Made by a program: the position numbers and the translations under genes
Part shown: piece by piece, positions 14,301 through 23,864 of the stretch
Layout of the letters: every line of letters starts with the position of its first letter
How positions within the stretch are numbered: the stretch's first letter is position 1
Notes under the pieces: generated by a model
Database searches by the model: none
What the model was told of the DNA's origin: nothing
Seen by the model: the letters and a program-made list of their open reading frames with translations, nothing else
NCBI RefSeq assembly: GCF_036320965.1
Contig: NC_092287.1
Span: 5,801,297 to 5,865,296, forward strand
Reading direction: 5' to 3'
DNA: 64,000 nt
Source: Panulirus ornatus
Lineage: Eukaryota; Arthropoda; Malacostraca; Decapoda; Palinuridae

Positions 14301-17300
14301 GGATGTATGTGTGTTTGGTGCTCTGAGTGTCCAGGTGAGTGTAAACAGAGAGGGCTGCCCTTGGCATGTTGTGAGTGTTCAGACTCATGACTTTTGACTT
14401 CTTATATGGATTTTCAAATTAACTTCTTTTATGGATTTTCAAAAAAAAATTGTCGTAAAACTTAGAGCTCGTAGATGAAACCAAGAGTACTGTAATGAAA
14501 CAGTGCCTTAAGGGATAGGGCTAACCAGGGTATTACCGAATTACACTCTAGTAATAGGCCTGTCCCAACAGATCTTACCAGGGAATAGAGTATCTGTGGT
14601 CAGATTTTGCATGAACAACATCTTTTTATTACATATTCAGGAAAAGGCATTCTATGCATGCTAAATTGACTTTTTTGTTTGATGATATAAGTAGTAGGAA
14701 GAAACATTAGACTGGAGCATTAAGTAGAAGCAGTAGGTATGAACATTAGCTGGGAGCATTAGGCAAGAACATTAGATAAACATATTAGGTAGTAATAAGT
14801 TGCTAGGAACACTAGGTAGTAGCCTATGAAAATTCTGCACTAGAATTGTCCTATGCCTTTGGCCTGTTTAGGGTGAGGCACTAAAGGCAGAGAAGCAGTA
14901 GTGGAGTTTGCAGTTATGGAGACTGCTTTGACATGGCCATTCCTTGAGGGAGTTTCCAAAGGGAACAGGCATCAAGAGATATAGATAGATGGACTGATAA
15001 TGATAAATGTCTAATGCCAAGGTTAAAGTTCATGATTTTTGCAGAATATTTCCTTCTAAAGTTAGGGTTGGTCTTACATGCCAGAAAATATGATATTTTA
15101 ATAAAAATTTGCATCATCAACCATAATGAGAAAAATACAGGTAGATGTGAAAGTTCTTCCTCATATCTTGCTCTTTTACTCCTTCACTGTGTGCAGCCTG
15201 AACCCATTCTTTTAAATGAGTAAAGACAACATTGTATATGTCCATTTTGTGGTAGCAGAAAAGTTTAATTCTAGTTTTTTCTTACACATGAAGTTCAGTT
15301 ATTTAAGAAATATATAACTGCATTACTCTTAGATTTCCTGTTTATGCTTTTTCTAGGTCCTGATGTCAGTAGTGCAAGGAGCGGTAGAGTTTCCTGATCC
15401 AGTAGCTCAGAAGAACTGCTTTGTAATCTTAAGGCGTTTGACAGAAGCTTGGGGTGTTAAAGATGCAGGTCCCCCTGGCTTTGTTGAATTTCTTTATACG
15501 CAGGTGAGAGAAATATATAAATCATGATTTAACCTTTTAGATTAAGATATGACACCAGCATATAGTCATCATTTAAATAAGGGATCTATATGTTCTCAGG
15601 TAATGAAATAAATGGCTTGAGAAAAGATTGGTGTAATTGCAGGAAAATAAGATGTTTGAAAATAAGATGTTTTGGAAGGAGGTAAAGGAGTGAGAACAAG
15701 AAAACAGATGGTAGAGTCAGCTAGGGAAGAAGATGGAGAAGTAGTAACAAAGCAAAGAAGAGGTTAAGAAAGATCAAGTGAGTATCTTAAAGACTTGTGA
15801 ATGTGTTAGATGGTAGGGTATTTAGTATTAGATGGTATGTGGAGTGAGAATCTTTAGAAATGATTTGGTGAAAAGAGAGCAAGTGGTGAAAGCCTTGCAT
15901 GAGACGAAGTGTGCCATAGTAGTAGGATTGGATGGGATTACAGTTAAATTTCTTAGGAGAGTAGGCCACATTGTTGTTGATTAATTAGTTGGGAATTCCA
16001 GTGTAAGTATGACACAAAGTAATGCACCTGAGGACTGGCAGAATGAACATAAAGTGCCCTTATATGATGGCAAGAACAAAAGTGAGGGCTCATATTACAT
16101 ACTTAAAAGATGCATAGGAAAGTGGTTATTGAGAGAGTGATGCAGTGTTAAAATCATCAGGCTGAGGAGGAACAATGTAGCTTCAAGAGAGGCAGAGGAT
16201 GAATGGAGCAGGTTATTACAGTGAAAAATTTGTGTTAGAAGCACTTGGAAAGAGGGGGTGGGATTTTGTATGGGAGTTTATGGTCCTGTGCAAAGCTCAT
16301 CCTCCTTGGGTGGGGTGGTTGTAAGCAAAATGAGATGCTGTCAGTAGACTGAATAAGGGCATATGAAGCAGAGGAAACCATGGAAAGGTCAGTGGTTCCT
16401 GGTTGTGGATGGTGGGCTGTGAGCAAATAGGCCTTTTCTTCATCTGCACCTTGCAATACCTGGGAAATACTGAGAGAAGATTAGCAAATTTCAGGGAAAG
16501 TAAGATGTTTTGAAAGGATATTAATAGTATGAGAAAAAGCAAGAATATAGATGGGAACATCGATGAAGAGGCAGATGGGTAAATGGTAACAGACAGTGAT
16601 GAGATGCGGAGGAGATAGCGAGTATTCTGAAGGATTATTGGATGTATTAGATGATAAGGTGGCATGTGTAGGGTGTTTGGATCAGGGAGGTATGTAAAAT
16701 GAAAGAGTCATGGAAAGTGGTGTGAAGGGAGAAGAGGTGGCGAAAGTCTTGTGTAAGATGAAGTGTGACAAGGCAGGTGGAGTAGATGGTATTAAAGTTG
16801 AATTTCTTAAGAAAGTGAGTGACTTTTTTGTTGATTGGTTGATTAGGATTTTCACTGTGTAGATCATAATGAGGTGCCTAAGGGTTGATGGAGTGCAGGG
16901 GTATTTATTTGTTAAATGTACCTCGTAATTTGTTTGGGATAGTGGTGATTGATGATGATTGAGGATGATGGCATATACAGAGCATCAGACTGGGGACATA
17001 GTGAGAATGTGTCAAAGGAGGAAGAGTAAAGTTGAGAGTAAATGTGAATGAATGCAAGGTTATTAGGTTTAGCAGTACAGAGGGACAGGTTAGATAGGGT
17101 GTGAGTTTGAATGGAGAAAGATTTGGATGAAGTGGAATATTTAAGGTACCTTAGAGTGGATATGGTCGCAAATATAATCATGGAAGCTGAAATTAGCCTT
17201 AGGATGGGTAAGGGGAAGAAGGTTCTTTGAGCATTGAGGAATGTGTGGAAAGAGAGTGTTATATGGGAGGGCAAGAATGGGTATATTTGAAGGTATAGTA

Positions 17301-20300
17301 GTCCCAGTGATGTATGGATGTGAGGCATGAGTTAATAGAGGATGGTGGATGTGCTGGAAATTAAAAGTTTAAGTTAAGTATGTGGTTTAAAGTGGATTGG
17401 TTAAGCAAGTAATAAAAGGGTAAGAACGAGAGAGAGGTGTGCTAATTTAAAGTGTGTAGTTGAAAGAGCTGAGGAGGATGTGCTGAACTAATCTGGACAT
17501 ATGGAGAAAATGAATATGGAGAAGTTAACAAAGATATATGTGTCATAAGTGGAACGAACAAGGAGAAGGGGGAGGCCAAATTGGAGATGGAGGGGTGTAG
17601 TGAAAAAGATTTCAATTGGTTGGGATCTGAATGTGCTGGAGGGTGAAATAGGTGCATGGGATAAAGTGAATTGGTATGATGTGGTATACAGGGTTTGACC
17701 TGCTGTCAGTGTGCTGAACCAGGATCCCTGTGTACCATATCCCTTGAGTTTGATTTATCCAGTACGTTTCACATCCTCCTGTATGGTCTTTACTGTTTTG
17801 GCAGCAGTTTGGATCCTCCCCATGTATTGATGATGTGTTTGCCATTTTTTTATATGCTAAATTGGTCAGTTCTTTGTCTTGTTAGCATTAAGAGAATTTT
17901 TCCTATTTTTTCTTTGTCTTTTTTAGAAATATTCGTAGAGATATATTTGGCCCTTGCTTAGCTCTCTTAATTTGATCAGTTGCTTCAGCTATTTCTCTTG
18001 ATATATCACTGTCAGAAAGTGCATATTCTTCTTAGTTAGATATTTCATCATAAATTACTCCATTTTCTCTTGTACTAAACACAGACATATATTGGTAATT
18101 CATCATTCAGGAGATTCTTTAAAAGTCAGGTCAGTGTCTGCTCTAGAATGATGGAAATGATGTACAAGTCTTTGTGCTTTTGTTGGAATTTGAGACTGTA
18201 TGAACTGTTTTCAGTTGATGAGCTGGATTCTCTGTGCAAAACATGTTGTGTGTTGTAAAGTACTAATGAAGTGAATATCTGATCTGCAACTGAAGTGCAA
18301 TTTCCACATTCATCAGTATCCTCCACATTCATTGGTATCATGATGGATTAGTGTGATAATCATATCATCACCTGGATGTAGATTGGGAGATATGGTTTCG
18401 ATGCATTACCCATGGCAACTAGAGACTGAATGTGAACGAATGTGGCCTTTTTTTGTCTGTTTTTCTGGAGCTAGCATGCTGAAGCAGGTGGTAGCGATGC
18501 TGTTTCCTGTGGGTTGGGTAGCACCTGGAATGGATGAAGGCAAGCAAGTATGAATACGTATATATGTATATGTCTATGTATGTGTATATGTTGATTTAAT
18601 TATTCATTATGCTTGATCGCTGTTTCCCGTGTCAGCGAGGTAGTGCCAGGAAACAGACAAAGAATGGCTCATCCACTCATATACACACATATATACATAA
18701 ACGCCCATACACGCACATATATATATATATTTGTTTTATTTATTATTCTTAATCAGTGTCTCCTGCATTAGCAAGGTAGTGTGTTTGAGCATTTATGTAT
18801 GTATATGTGTATATATATAGATGATCAATAATACAGTCACCCCCTTTTTTAATAAATTCCACTGCAATACCATCCAAACCTGCTGCCTTGCCAGCTTTCA
18901 TCTTCCGCAAAGCTTTTACTACCTCTTCTCTGTTTACCAAATCGTTTTCCCTAACCCTCTCACTTTGCACACCACCTCGACCAAAACACCCTATATCTCC
19001 CACTCTATCATCAAACACATTCAACAAACCTTCAAAATACTCACTCCATCTCCTTCTCACATCACTACAACTTGTTATCACCTCCCCATTTGCGCCCTTC
19101 ACTGAAGTTCCCATTTGCTCCCTTGTCTTACGCACTTTATTTACCTCCTTCCAGAACATCTTTTTATTCTCCCTAAAATTTAATGATACTCTCTCACCCC
19201 AACTCTCATTTGCCCTCTTTTTCACCTCTTGCACCTTTCTCTTGACCTGTCTCTTTCTTTTATACATCTCCCACTCAATTGCATTTTTTCCCTGCAAAAA
19301 TCGTCCAAATGCCTCTCTCTTCTCTTTCACTAATAATCTTACTTCTTCATCCCACCACTCACTACCCTTTCTAATCAACCCACCTCCCACTCTTCTCATG
19401 CCACAAGCATCTTTTGCGCAATCCATCACTGATTCCCTAAATACATCCCATTCCTCCCCCACTCCCCTAACTTCCATTGTTCTCACCTTTTTCCATTCTG
19501 TACTCAGTCTCTCCTGGTACTTCCTCACACAAGTCTCCTTCCCAAGCTCACTTTCTCTCACCACCCTCTTCACCCCAACATTCACTCTTCTTTTCTGAAA
19601 ACCCATACAAATCTTCACCTTAGCCTCCACAAGATAATGATCAGACATCCCTCCAGTTGCACTCTCAGCACATTAACATCCAAAAGTCTCTCTTTCGCGC
19701 GCCTGTCAATTAACACGTAATCCAATAATGCTCTCTGGCCATCTCTCCTACTTACATACGTATACTTATGTATATCTCGCTTTTTAAACCAGGTATTCCC
19801 AATCACCAGTCCTTTTTCAGCACATAAATCTACAAGCTCTTCACCATTTCCATTTATAACACTGAACACCCCATGTATACCAATTATTCCCTCAACTGCC
19901 ACATTACTCACCTTTGCATTCAAAAAGGGGGTGACTGTATTATTGACTGGTTGGTAAGGTTATTTAATGTATGTATGACTCATGGTGAGGTGCCTGAGGA
20001 TTGGCGGAATGCGTGCATAGTGCCATTGTACAAAGGCAAAGGGGATAAGAGTGAGTGCTCAAATTACAGAGGTATAAGTTTGTTGAGTATTCCTGGTAAA
20101 TTATATGGGAGGGTATTGATTGAGAGGGTGAAGGCATGTACAGAGCATCAGATTGGGGAAGAGCAGTGTGGTTTCAGAAGTGGTAGAGGATGTGTGGATC
20201 AGGTGTTTGCTTTGAAGAATGTATGTGAGAAATACTTAGAAAAGCAAATGGATTTGTATGTAGCATTTATGGATCTGGAGAAGGCATATGATAGAGTTGA

Positions 20301-22364
20301 TAGAGATGCTCTGTGGAAGGTATTAAGAATATATGGTGTGGGAGGCAAGTTGTTAGAAGCAGTGAAAAGTTTTTATCGAGGATGTAAGGCATGTGTACGT
20401 GTAGGAAGAGAAGAAAGTGATTGGTTCTCGGTGAATGTAGGTTTGTGGCAGGGGTGTGTGATGTCTCCATGGTTGTTTAATTTGTTTATGGATGGGGTTG
20501 TTAGGGAGGTGAATGCAAGAGTTTTGGAAAGAGGGGCAAGTATGAAGTCTGTTGGGGATGAGAGAGCTTGGGAAGTGAGTCAGTTGTTGTTCGCTGATGA
20601 TACAGCGCTGGTGGCTGATTCATGTGAGAAACTGCAGAAGTTGGTGACTGAGTTTGGTAAAGTGTGTGAAAGAAGAAAGTTAAGAGTAAATGTGAATAAG
20701 AGCAAGGTAATTAGGTACAGTAGGGTTGAGGGTCAAGTCAATTGGGAGGTAAGTTTGAATGGAGAAAAACTGGAGGAAGTAAAGTGTTTTAGATATCTGG
20801 GAGTGGATCTGGCAGCGGATGGAACCATGGAATCGGAAGTGGATCATAGGGTGGGGGAGGGGGCGAAAATCCTGGGAGCCTTGAAGAATGTGTGGAAGTC
20901 GAGAACATTATCTTGGAAAGCAAAAATGACTATGTTTGATGGAATAGTGGTTCCAACAATGTTGTATGGTTTCGAGGCGTGGGCTATGGATAGAGTTGTG
21001 CGCAGGAGGATGGATGTGTTGGAAATGAGATGTTTGAGGACAATGTGTGGTGTGAGGTGGTTTGATCGAGTAAGTAACGTAAGGGTAAGAGAGATGTGTG
21101 GAAATAAAAAGAGCGTGGTTGAGAGAGCAGAAGAGGGTGTTTTGAAATGGTTTGGGCACATGGAGAGAATGAGTGAGGAAAGATTGACCAAGAGGATATA
21201 TGTGTTGGAGGTGGAGGGAACGGGGAGAAGTGGGAGACCAAATTGGAGGTGGAAAGATGGAGTGAAAAAGATTTTGTGTGATTGGGGCCTGAACATGCAG
21301 GAGGGTGAAAGGAGGGCAAGGAATAGAGTGAATTGGATCGATGTGGTATATCGGGGTTGACGTGCTGTCAGTGGATTGGATCAGGGCATGTGAAGCGTCT
21401 GGGGTAAACCATGGAAAGCTGTGTAGGTAAGTATATTTGCGTGTATGGACGTATGTATATACATGTGTATGGGGGTGGGTTGGGTCATTTCTTTCGTCTG
21501 TTTCCTTGCGCTACCTCGCAAACGCGGGAGACAGCGACAAAGCAAAAAAAAAAAGAAAAAAAAATATAGATGATCAATAGTTAGTGCCAAATATGACAAC
21601 ATTTATGCACACCACCTTTCTTTACCCCATCATGTGTGCATGGTAATTGTGTGATTGTCCTGTGGAAGCATTCAAATACCCATGTAAGCACCTCAGTCTA
21701 CCCCAACATAGTTTTTTATAGCCTTGATATTATGAACCCTCTTTGTTACATATAAAATTTATGGTCATTTATCCTTAAGTCACCTGTTTTCTTTCTACTC
21801 TTACCACACTAAATGCCATGTTTCTAATTTTTAGTTACCTCTTTGACAAACCTCTTTGTAATCTTTTGTCATTTCCTCTGTAAGTAGTTATGTTATAGGT
21901 ATACTCCTATCTTTTTGTATATTTACTCTTTCTGTTCTCTCCTTTTCTGTCCTGTCTCTTCTTTCCATTCATCCTATCCATTTGCCTGTCTGGGTGAGTG
22001 TGCATACACTTGCTGCTTATGTTACAGCATAGTTAATCTTTGATGAAAGTCACTATTTCCAGTATATTTAATTTTTCAGGTTGTCCCAGCATGCTTCCTG
22101 GCACCACTCAAGACCAATTTTGATCTGAATGATGCACAGACTATTTTGGCCCTACATGAATCAGTAATGTGCTTGCAAAGTGTATATAAGAAACAGGGAG
22201 AAGAATTAATTTCATATCTACGTTCAGAGTATTTACCAACGATGGAACTTTCACCAGAACTTATTAATGAATATTGTCAGGCCCTCACCTCTGATGCTAA
22301 GTTATTTAGAAATTATAGTAAATTATTCTTTCAGAGGGCAAAAATCATGAAGTGTGGAAATTGA
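2200..22364 (+). CDS. XPOT: Exportin-T (tRNA exportin), last seven exons; 5' part outside window
   Basis: Exportin-T is a karyopherin-beta family protein that binds RanGTP and mature tRNA in the nucleus and carries tRNA through the nuclear pore. Exons are 2200-2332, 4299-4483, 6592-6735, 10311-10499, 10666-10875, 15357-15503 and 22080-22364. All introns are GT-AG and the phases join without a break, giving 430 residues and a TGA stop. Human XPOT is about 960 residues, so this is the C-terminal 45 percent, all alpha-helical HEAT-type repeat. The order of recognisable stretches matches XPOT throughout: VRSRASYLFSRIVRCL, TARTSKAFSNQNSIQACGC, EYLPLINQIITKFQ, VVQGAVEFPDPVAQ, VVPACFLAPLKTNFDL and the C-terminal LFRNYSKLFFQRAK. 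I see no earlier exon in 1-2199. The introns hold many LINE fragments, the largest being 6.6 kb. Identification is from recalled family sequence and is very secure. Confidence 0.96.
2400..3900. repeat. XPOT intron with a degenerate local duplication
   Basis: Two similar stretches occur at about 3240-3450 and 3460-3650 (CCAAACCACAGTTGTGGCC...TTGCACTGAG against CCAAGCCACATTTGTGGCT...TACACTGAGCC, each followed by GCCCTCA.TTGAATTCCCAG). They look like an old tandem duplication of about 215 bp. No coding potential. Confidence 0.5.
3925..4150 (+). mobile_element. Old LINE-A fragment, C-terminal RT region
   Basis: Reads GVDMAATGTMEAEVSHWV, equivalent to GVDLAADGTMEAEVDHRV in the young copies; decayed afterwards. 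It ends about 150 bp before XPOT exon 4299-4483. Confidence 0.7.
4299..4483 (+). CDS. XPOT: XPOT exon: CPLLTNDDQLYVFEAA...
   Basis: Acceptor TTTTTCAG ends at 4298; donor GTGTGT starts at 4484. The first two bases complete the codon split from the previous exon. It reads LTNDDQLYVFEAAAMLIISG and then RKEILMRNLLSPVF, ending in RQ at a codon boundary. Confidence 0.93.
4955..5270 (+). mobile_element. Old LINE-A fragment
   Basis: Nucleotide similarity to the LINE-A segment from the VVPTMLYG region through the MCG..K.VVERAEEGV region (for example AATGTTGTATAGATTTGAG and GAAATTAGATGCTTAAGAATG), with many changes and stops. Confidence 0.6.
5650..6440 (-). mobile_element. CR1/jockey-like LINE fossil, reverse transcriptase
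   Basis: The minus strand contains LDFPKTFDKVN-like text (about 6350-6300), the eroded form of the RT motif LDFxKAFDxVP, and further on FNIRDRKLMMKMTSAYIK, equivalent to the FxxRDRKLLLKLYKxLVRP stretch. Many stops. Different from LINE-A. Confidence 0.5.
6592..6735 (+). CDS. XPOT: XPOT exon: MSIAKSICHGTSVTARTSKAFSN...
   Basis: A 48-codon exon, phase 0 at both ends, acceptor CAG at 6591, donor GTATGT at 6736. TARTSKAFSN and the following ACGC stretch are near-identical to the corresponding vertebrate XPOT segment. Confidence 0.94.
7496..8345 (+). mobile_element. Young LINE-A insertion with inverted 5' segment
   Basis: 7496-8048 carries the RT C-terminal region on the minus strand (GVDLAADGTMEAEVDHRV through RRGRPNWRWKDGVKK) and 8050-8310 carries the immediately following part (GLNMQEGERRARNRVNW, stop, 3' UTR, tail hairpin) on the plus strand, then an (AAAAAT)n tail to about 8345. 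The two parts meet back to back, the signature of twin priming. The inverted part is an open frame. No clear target-site duplication was found. Lies in an XPOT intron. Confidence 0.9.
8380..9090. other. Between two LINE-A copies: nothing recognised
   Basis: AT-rich intron sequence with short frames only. No gene or repeat that I can name. Confidence 0.4.
9096..10043 (+). mobile_element. Young LINE-A, 5'-truncated in the RT domain
   Basis: Begins within the FADDTALVADS motif (TGATGATACAGCGC) and runs through the ORF end (VVYRG, TGA at 9843-9845), the 3' UTR, the tail hairpin and an A-rich tail. A 16-bp deletion between two TAAGAG repeats near 9188 shifts the frame. From 9234 to 9845 the frame is open and almost identical to the copy at 18831-21563. 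Confidence 0.92.
10311..10499 (+). CDS. XPOT: XPOT exon: VGVEREIVGSGVRQLMHR...
   Basis: A 63-codon exon, phase 0, acceptor TTTCTAG at 10310, donor GTAAGA at 10500. It includes LPSASQALL and EYLPLINQIITKFQ. It is separated from the next exon by a 166-bp intron, the shortest of the gene. Confidence 0.94.
10666..10875 (+). CDS. XPOT: XPOT exon: KDIGPFLQSIFVPLVSAIF...
   Basis: A 70-codon exon, acceptor TTTCAG at 10665, donor GTAAGT at 10876. An open reading frame continues upstream and downstream, but family alignment (PFLQ.IF.PL..AIF) and both splice sites fix the exon. The acidic ENDEEEKRTRR stretch is a probable surface loop. Confidence 0.92.
10906..12640 (-). mobile_element. Old LINE-A, minus strand, with inverted endonuclease segment
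   Basis: 10906-12390 reads on the minus strand from the RT C-terminal region back to the RT start (PEYWQNALVPLYKGKGDKGE at about 12045-11985). From about 12395 to 12640 the endonuclease part reads on the plus strand (MGDLNVRVNNVAVKGIIGRP). In the element's own direction the 5' part is inverted, as in the young copies. The 3' UTR and tail are missing at the 10906 end. Confidence 0.75.
12641..13640. other. XPOT intron, no gene; G/T-rich patch
   Basis: No exon or repeat recognised. A short ATGAGATGTAT motif is repeated at 12730-12795, and 12960-13140 is rich in GGT and GGTG runs. Confidence 0.4.
13640..14230 (-). mobile_element. Probable Tigger/pogo-type transposase fossil, C-terminal part
   Basis: The minus strand at 13995-13860 reads LKEQFVKLANEVGLGDVDID then DMEDQQQSSGDSLTTYKQW. 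This resembles the acidic LANEVGLxDVxxxDxxELLxSHxxxLTxExL linker near the C-terminus of jerky/Tigger transposases. Surrounding frames are broken. Family call from memory. Confidence 0.45.
14690..14995 (+). repeat. Dispersed repeat family C
   Basis: Starts with imperfect ACATTAG...GGGAGCATTAGG units (14705-14820) and continues to a body containing GGCCTGTTTAGGGTGAGGC and CCTTGAGGGAGTTTCC. The same body occurs inverted at 41310-41480. Confidence 0.6.
15357..15503 (+). CDS. XPOT: XPOT exon: VLMSVVQGAVEFPDPVAQKN...
   Basis: A 49-codon exon, acceptor TTCTAG at 15356, donor GTGAGA at 15504. VVQGAVEFPDPVAQKNCFVI is diagnostic of XPOT. Confidence 0.95.
15640..16475 (+). mobile_element. Old LINE-A copy 1 of an adjacent pair
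   Basis: Runs from the endonuclease-RT linker (ENKMFWKEV-like text) through RT fragments (PEDWQNEHKVPLYDG-like) to an eroded 3' end at about 16430-16475. Several deletions and stops. In XPOT intron 6. Confidence 0.65.
16480..17730 (+). mobile_element. Old LINE-A copy 2 of an adjacent pair
   Basis: Begins at nearly the same element position as the preceding copy (GGGAAAGTAAGATGTTTTG) and continues through the RT C-terminal region (GGAGGCCAAATTGGAGATGG) to the VVYRV-like ORF end near 17700. Internally deleted. Confidence 0.7.
17731..18390. other. XPOT intron, nothing recognised
   Basis: No supported gene or named repeat in this stretch. Confidence 0.4.
18395..18805. repeat. SINE-like composite with LINE-A-type tail
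   Basis: 18410-18600 (plus) matches the element at 42805-42925 (GAATGTGGCC, GATGAAGGCAAGCAAGTATGAATA). 18600-18680 holds the tail hairpin inverted (CTGTTTCC pairing with GGAAACAG), and a second inverted tail fragment lies at 18740-18782. TA-rich between. Confidence 0.6.
18815..18830 (+). repeat. Target-site duplication, left copy
   Basis: ATATAGATGATCAATA, identical to 21564-21579. Its last bases TCAATA are complementary to the element RNA at the start of the inverted arm. Confidence 0.9.
18823..19923 (-). pseudogene. LINE-A endonuclease and linker region, inverted arm, frameshifted
   Basis: From 19923 downward it reads NAKVSNVAVEGIIG, NTWFKKRDIHKYTYV and DYVLIDRRAKERLLDV, then a one-base frameshift near 19668, then SDHYLVEAKVKI (the endonuclease SDH motif), the basic linker (FRENKKMFWKEVNKVRK) and the RT entry MKAGKAAGLDGIAVEF. 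The start of the endonuclease domain is missing. Not a host gene. Confidence 0.9.
18831..21563 (+). mobile_element. Young LINE-A insertion, twin-primed, with 16-bp target-site duplication
   Basis: 18831-19924 is the endonuclease-to-early-RT part on the minus strand; 19925-21563 is the rest of the RT, ORF end, 3' UTR and A-rich tail on the plus strand. The two arms overlap by about 25 bp of element sequence (AAAAAGGGGGTGACTG...), which appears once in each orientation. A perfect 16-bp direct repeat ATATAGATGATCAATA flanks the insertion. The young state is clear from the long open frame at 19922-21360. It sits in the last XPOT intron. Confidence 0.95.
19922..21360 (+). CDS. LINE-A reverse transcriptase, open C-terminal part of the retrotransposon ORF
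   Basis: An open frame from the inversion junction to TGA at 21358-21360, about 479 residues. RT landmarks in order: DWLVRLFNVCMTHGEVPEDW, VPLYKGKGDKSECSNYRGIS, GFRSGRGCVDQVF, the catalytic AFMDLEKAYDRVDRDALW, QGCVMSPWLFNLFMDG, the catalytic FADDTALVADS, and KCFRYLGVDLAADG. The C-terminal domain has VVPTMLYG, RRMDVLEMRCLRTMCGV, and RPNWRWKDGVKKIL. The clade is non-LTR with an APE-type endonuclease; RTE-like placement is a guess. Because the N-terminal part of the ORF is inverted, this copy cannot make the full protein. Confidence 0.92.
21564..21579 (+). repeat. Target-site duplication, right copy
   Basis: ATATAGATGATCAATA directly after the A-rich tail of the LINE-A insertion. Confidence 0.9.
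22080..22364 (+). CDS. XPOT: XPOT terminal exon with stop
   Basis: Acceptor TTTTTCAG at 22079. 94 codons and TGA at 22362-22364. It begins VVPACFLAPLKTNFDLNDAQ and ends LFFQRAKIMKCGN, where vertebrate XPOT also ends within a few residues. No canonical AATAAA lies within the first few hundred bases downstream, so the 3' end is unplaced. Confidence 0.95.
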   Translation, partial: VVPACFLAPLKTNFDLNDAQTILALHESVMCLQSVYKKQGEELISYLRSEYLPTMELSPELINEYCQALTSDAKLFRNYSKLFFQRAKIMKCGN

Positions 22365-23860
22365 ATTCCCCTAGCATTTTTTAATTTGACCAGTTTAAAT
22401 TTGTCAAAGATTTTTATTCTGAATTATATAATTTAACATTAATGGGATGAATTAGTCATATCTGCTGAAACCCAGTAGTAGATAGCTATGATATCCTAAG
22501 TGATTGACAGTGTTGGTCTTTCATATGTATAGATATATTTTATGCATAAAATGAATTCATGGTGCAATATAAATATCATTGCACAGTTGGGTTTGCTTTG
22601 TGTGTTCACTATATTCACCAACAAATGTTGGAAATTCTGCTCATACATCTTCATTGTACATAGAAACAGATTCATAGTAATGTATATTACACCTACTTTA
22701 CATCACATCATGTACTGAAAATACAGAGGACGCTCACATAATCAACATTCATTTAATCACTAGATGGTTTACCCATCCCTTACTAACTCTGACTCCATGT
22801 ATTCAGCTGCCTACCACCCTTGCTACCTCTCCGCTTTTTTGAAACGCCCACCATCTACATTACTTGTCAGGGTCACACCTGGCCATCCATGCTGCTGTCA
22901 TTGGTGTATCACCCCATATGGTTAATACGTCATGTTGTAGCTCCATATTGCTGTTTGAAATATTACACAGATGTACTCCCGGGAATTCTGCTCAGCAATT
23001 CCCAGGCAGCTACCTCCTCCACAACCATCAACGTTGGTGATCCTGAAGACCCACAGCTTTTTACTACAAGTGTACAAGTTTGGTCAAGGATTAAGACACT
23101 TGAAAGAAGCCTGGAAAAACTGAAATCCTAGATGCAGGTCACATGCTTAAAGTTTGCCAGGCAGAATGTAAGGAAATCTGCACTTAAGTGTGTGTGGAGG
23201 AAAGTGAACCTCTTCACTTGACGAATGATTCTAAGAGGTATGATGACCAAGAAGTAAATGATGAAACCTTCATTGATGTCATGAACAAATTTCCCATCAA
23301 TGAGGAGAGACTAGGAGCTGATACTGAATAAAAGCTCAAAAGATTTATCAGTATGAACAGATTGATGAGGAATTAGTAGTGCTTCACTGCCATGATATCT
23401 ACTTATTGAGTCAGATGAGGATGAGGGTCAAATGAAGAAGGAAGTAGCAAAAGAAATTATGAAATTATGATGCAACATGATTTATGAAATTATGATGCAA
23501 CATGATTTGGAATTGTAAGGACTGAGAGCAAGCATCAACATTTTACAGTCAAAAATTTACAGCTCGTATTTGAAGAATACAACATAGCATTGAATGAGAG
23601 CAAGCAGGCCAGAAATACTTGCTATGACAAAGTTGGTAATACATATAATACTTTCAAATTTGGGATGGCTTGGAGCCAATAAGTGTTTTAATTTTTTAAA
23701 GTTATGTCAGAATTGCATGCAAAAACAAAATTAATAATACAGATATAACTTTCATAATTGGACTTGTTTGGGACCAGGCATCGTGTGAATTTTGGAAAAT
23801 TTGGACTTTGGAGATGGAGCCCTAAACTTTGTGTCTGTGCAAAAATGAATGCAAATTGAA
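22365..23860. other. Downstream of XPOT, nothing recognised
   Basis: Presumed XPOT 3' UTR followed by intergenic DNA. A perfect 24-bp tandem pair (ATTATGATGCAACATGATTT core) lies at about 23455-23507. A chance frame at 22820-23131 matches nothing that I know. Confidence 0.4.
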
Positions 23861-23864
23861 TTGA

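Noticed and set aside
22820..23131. A 103-residue frame downstream of XPOT
   Set aside because: No motif, broken surroundings; probably chance or decayed repeat.
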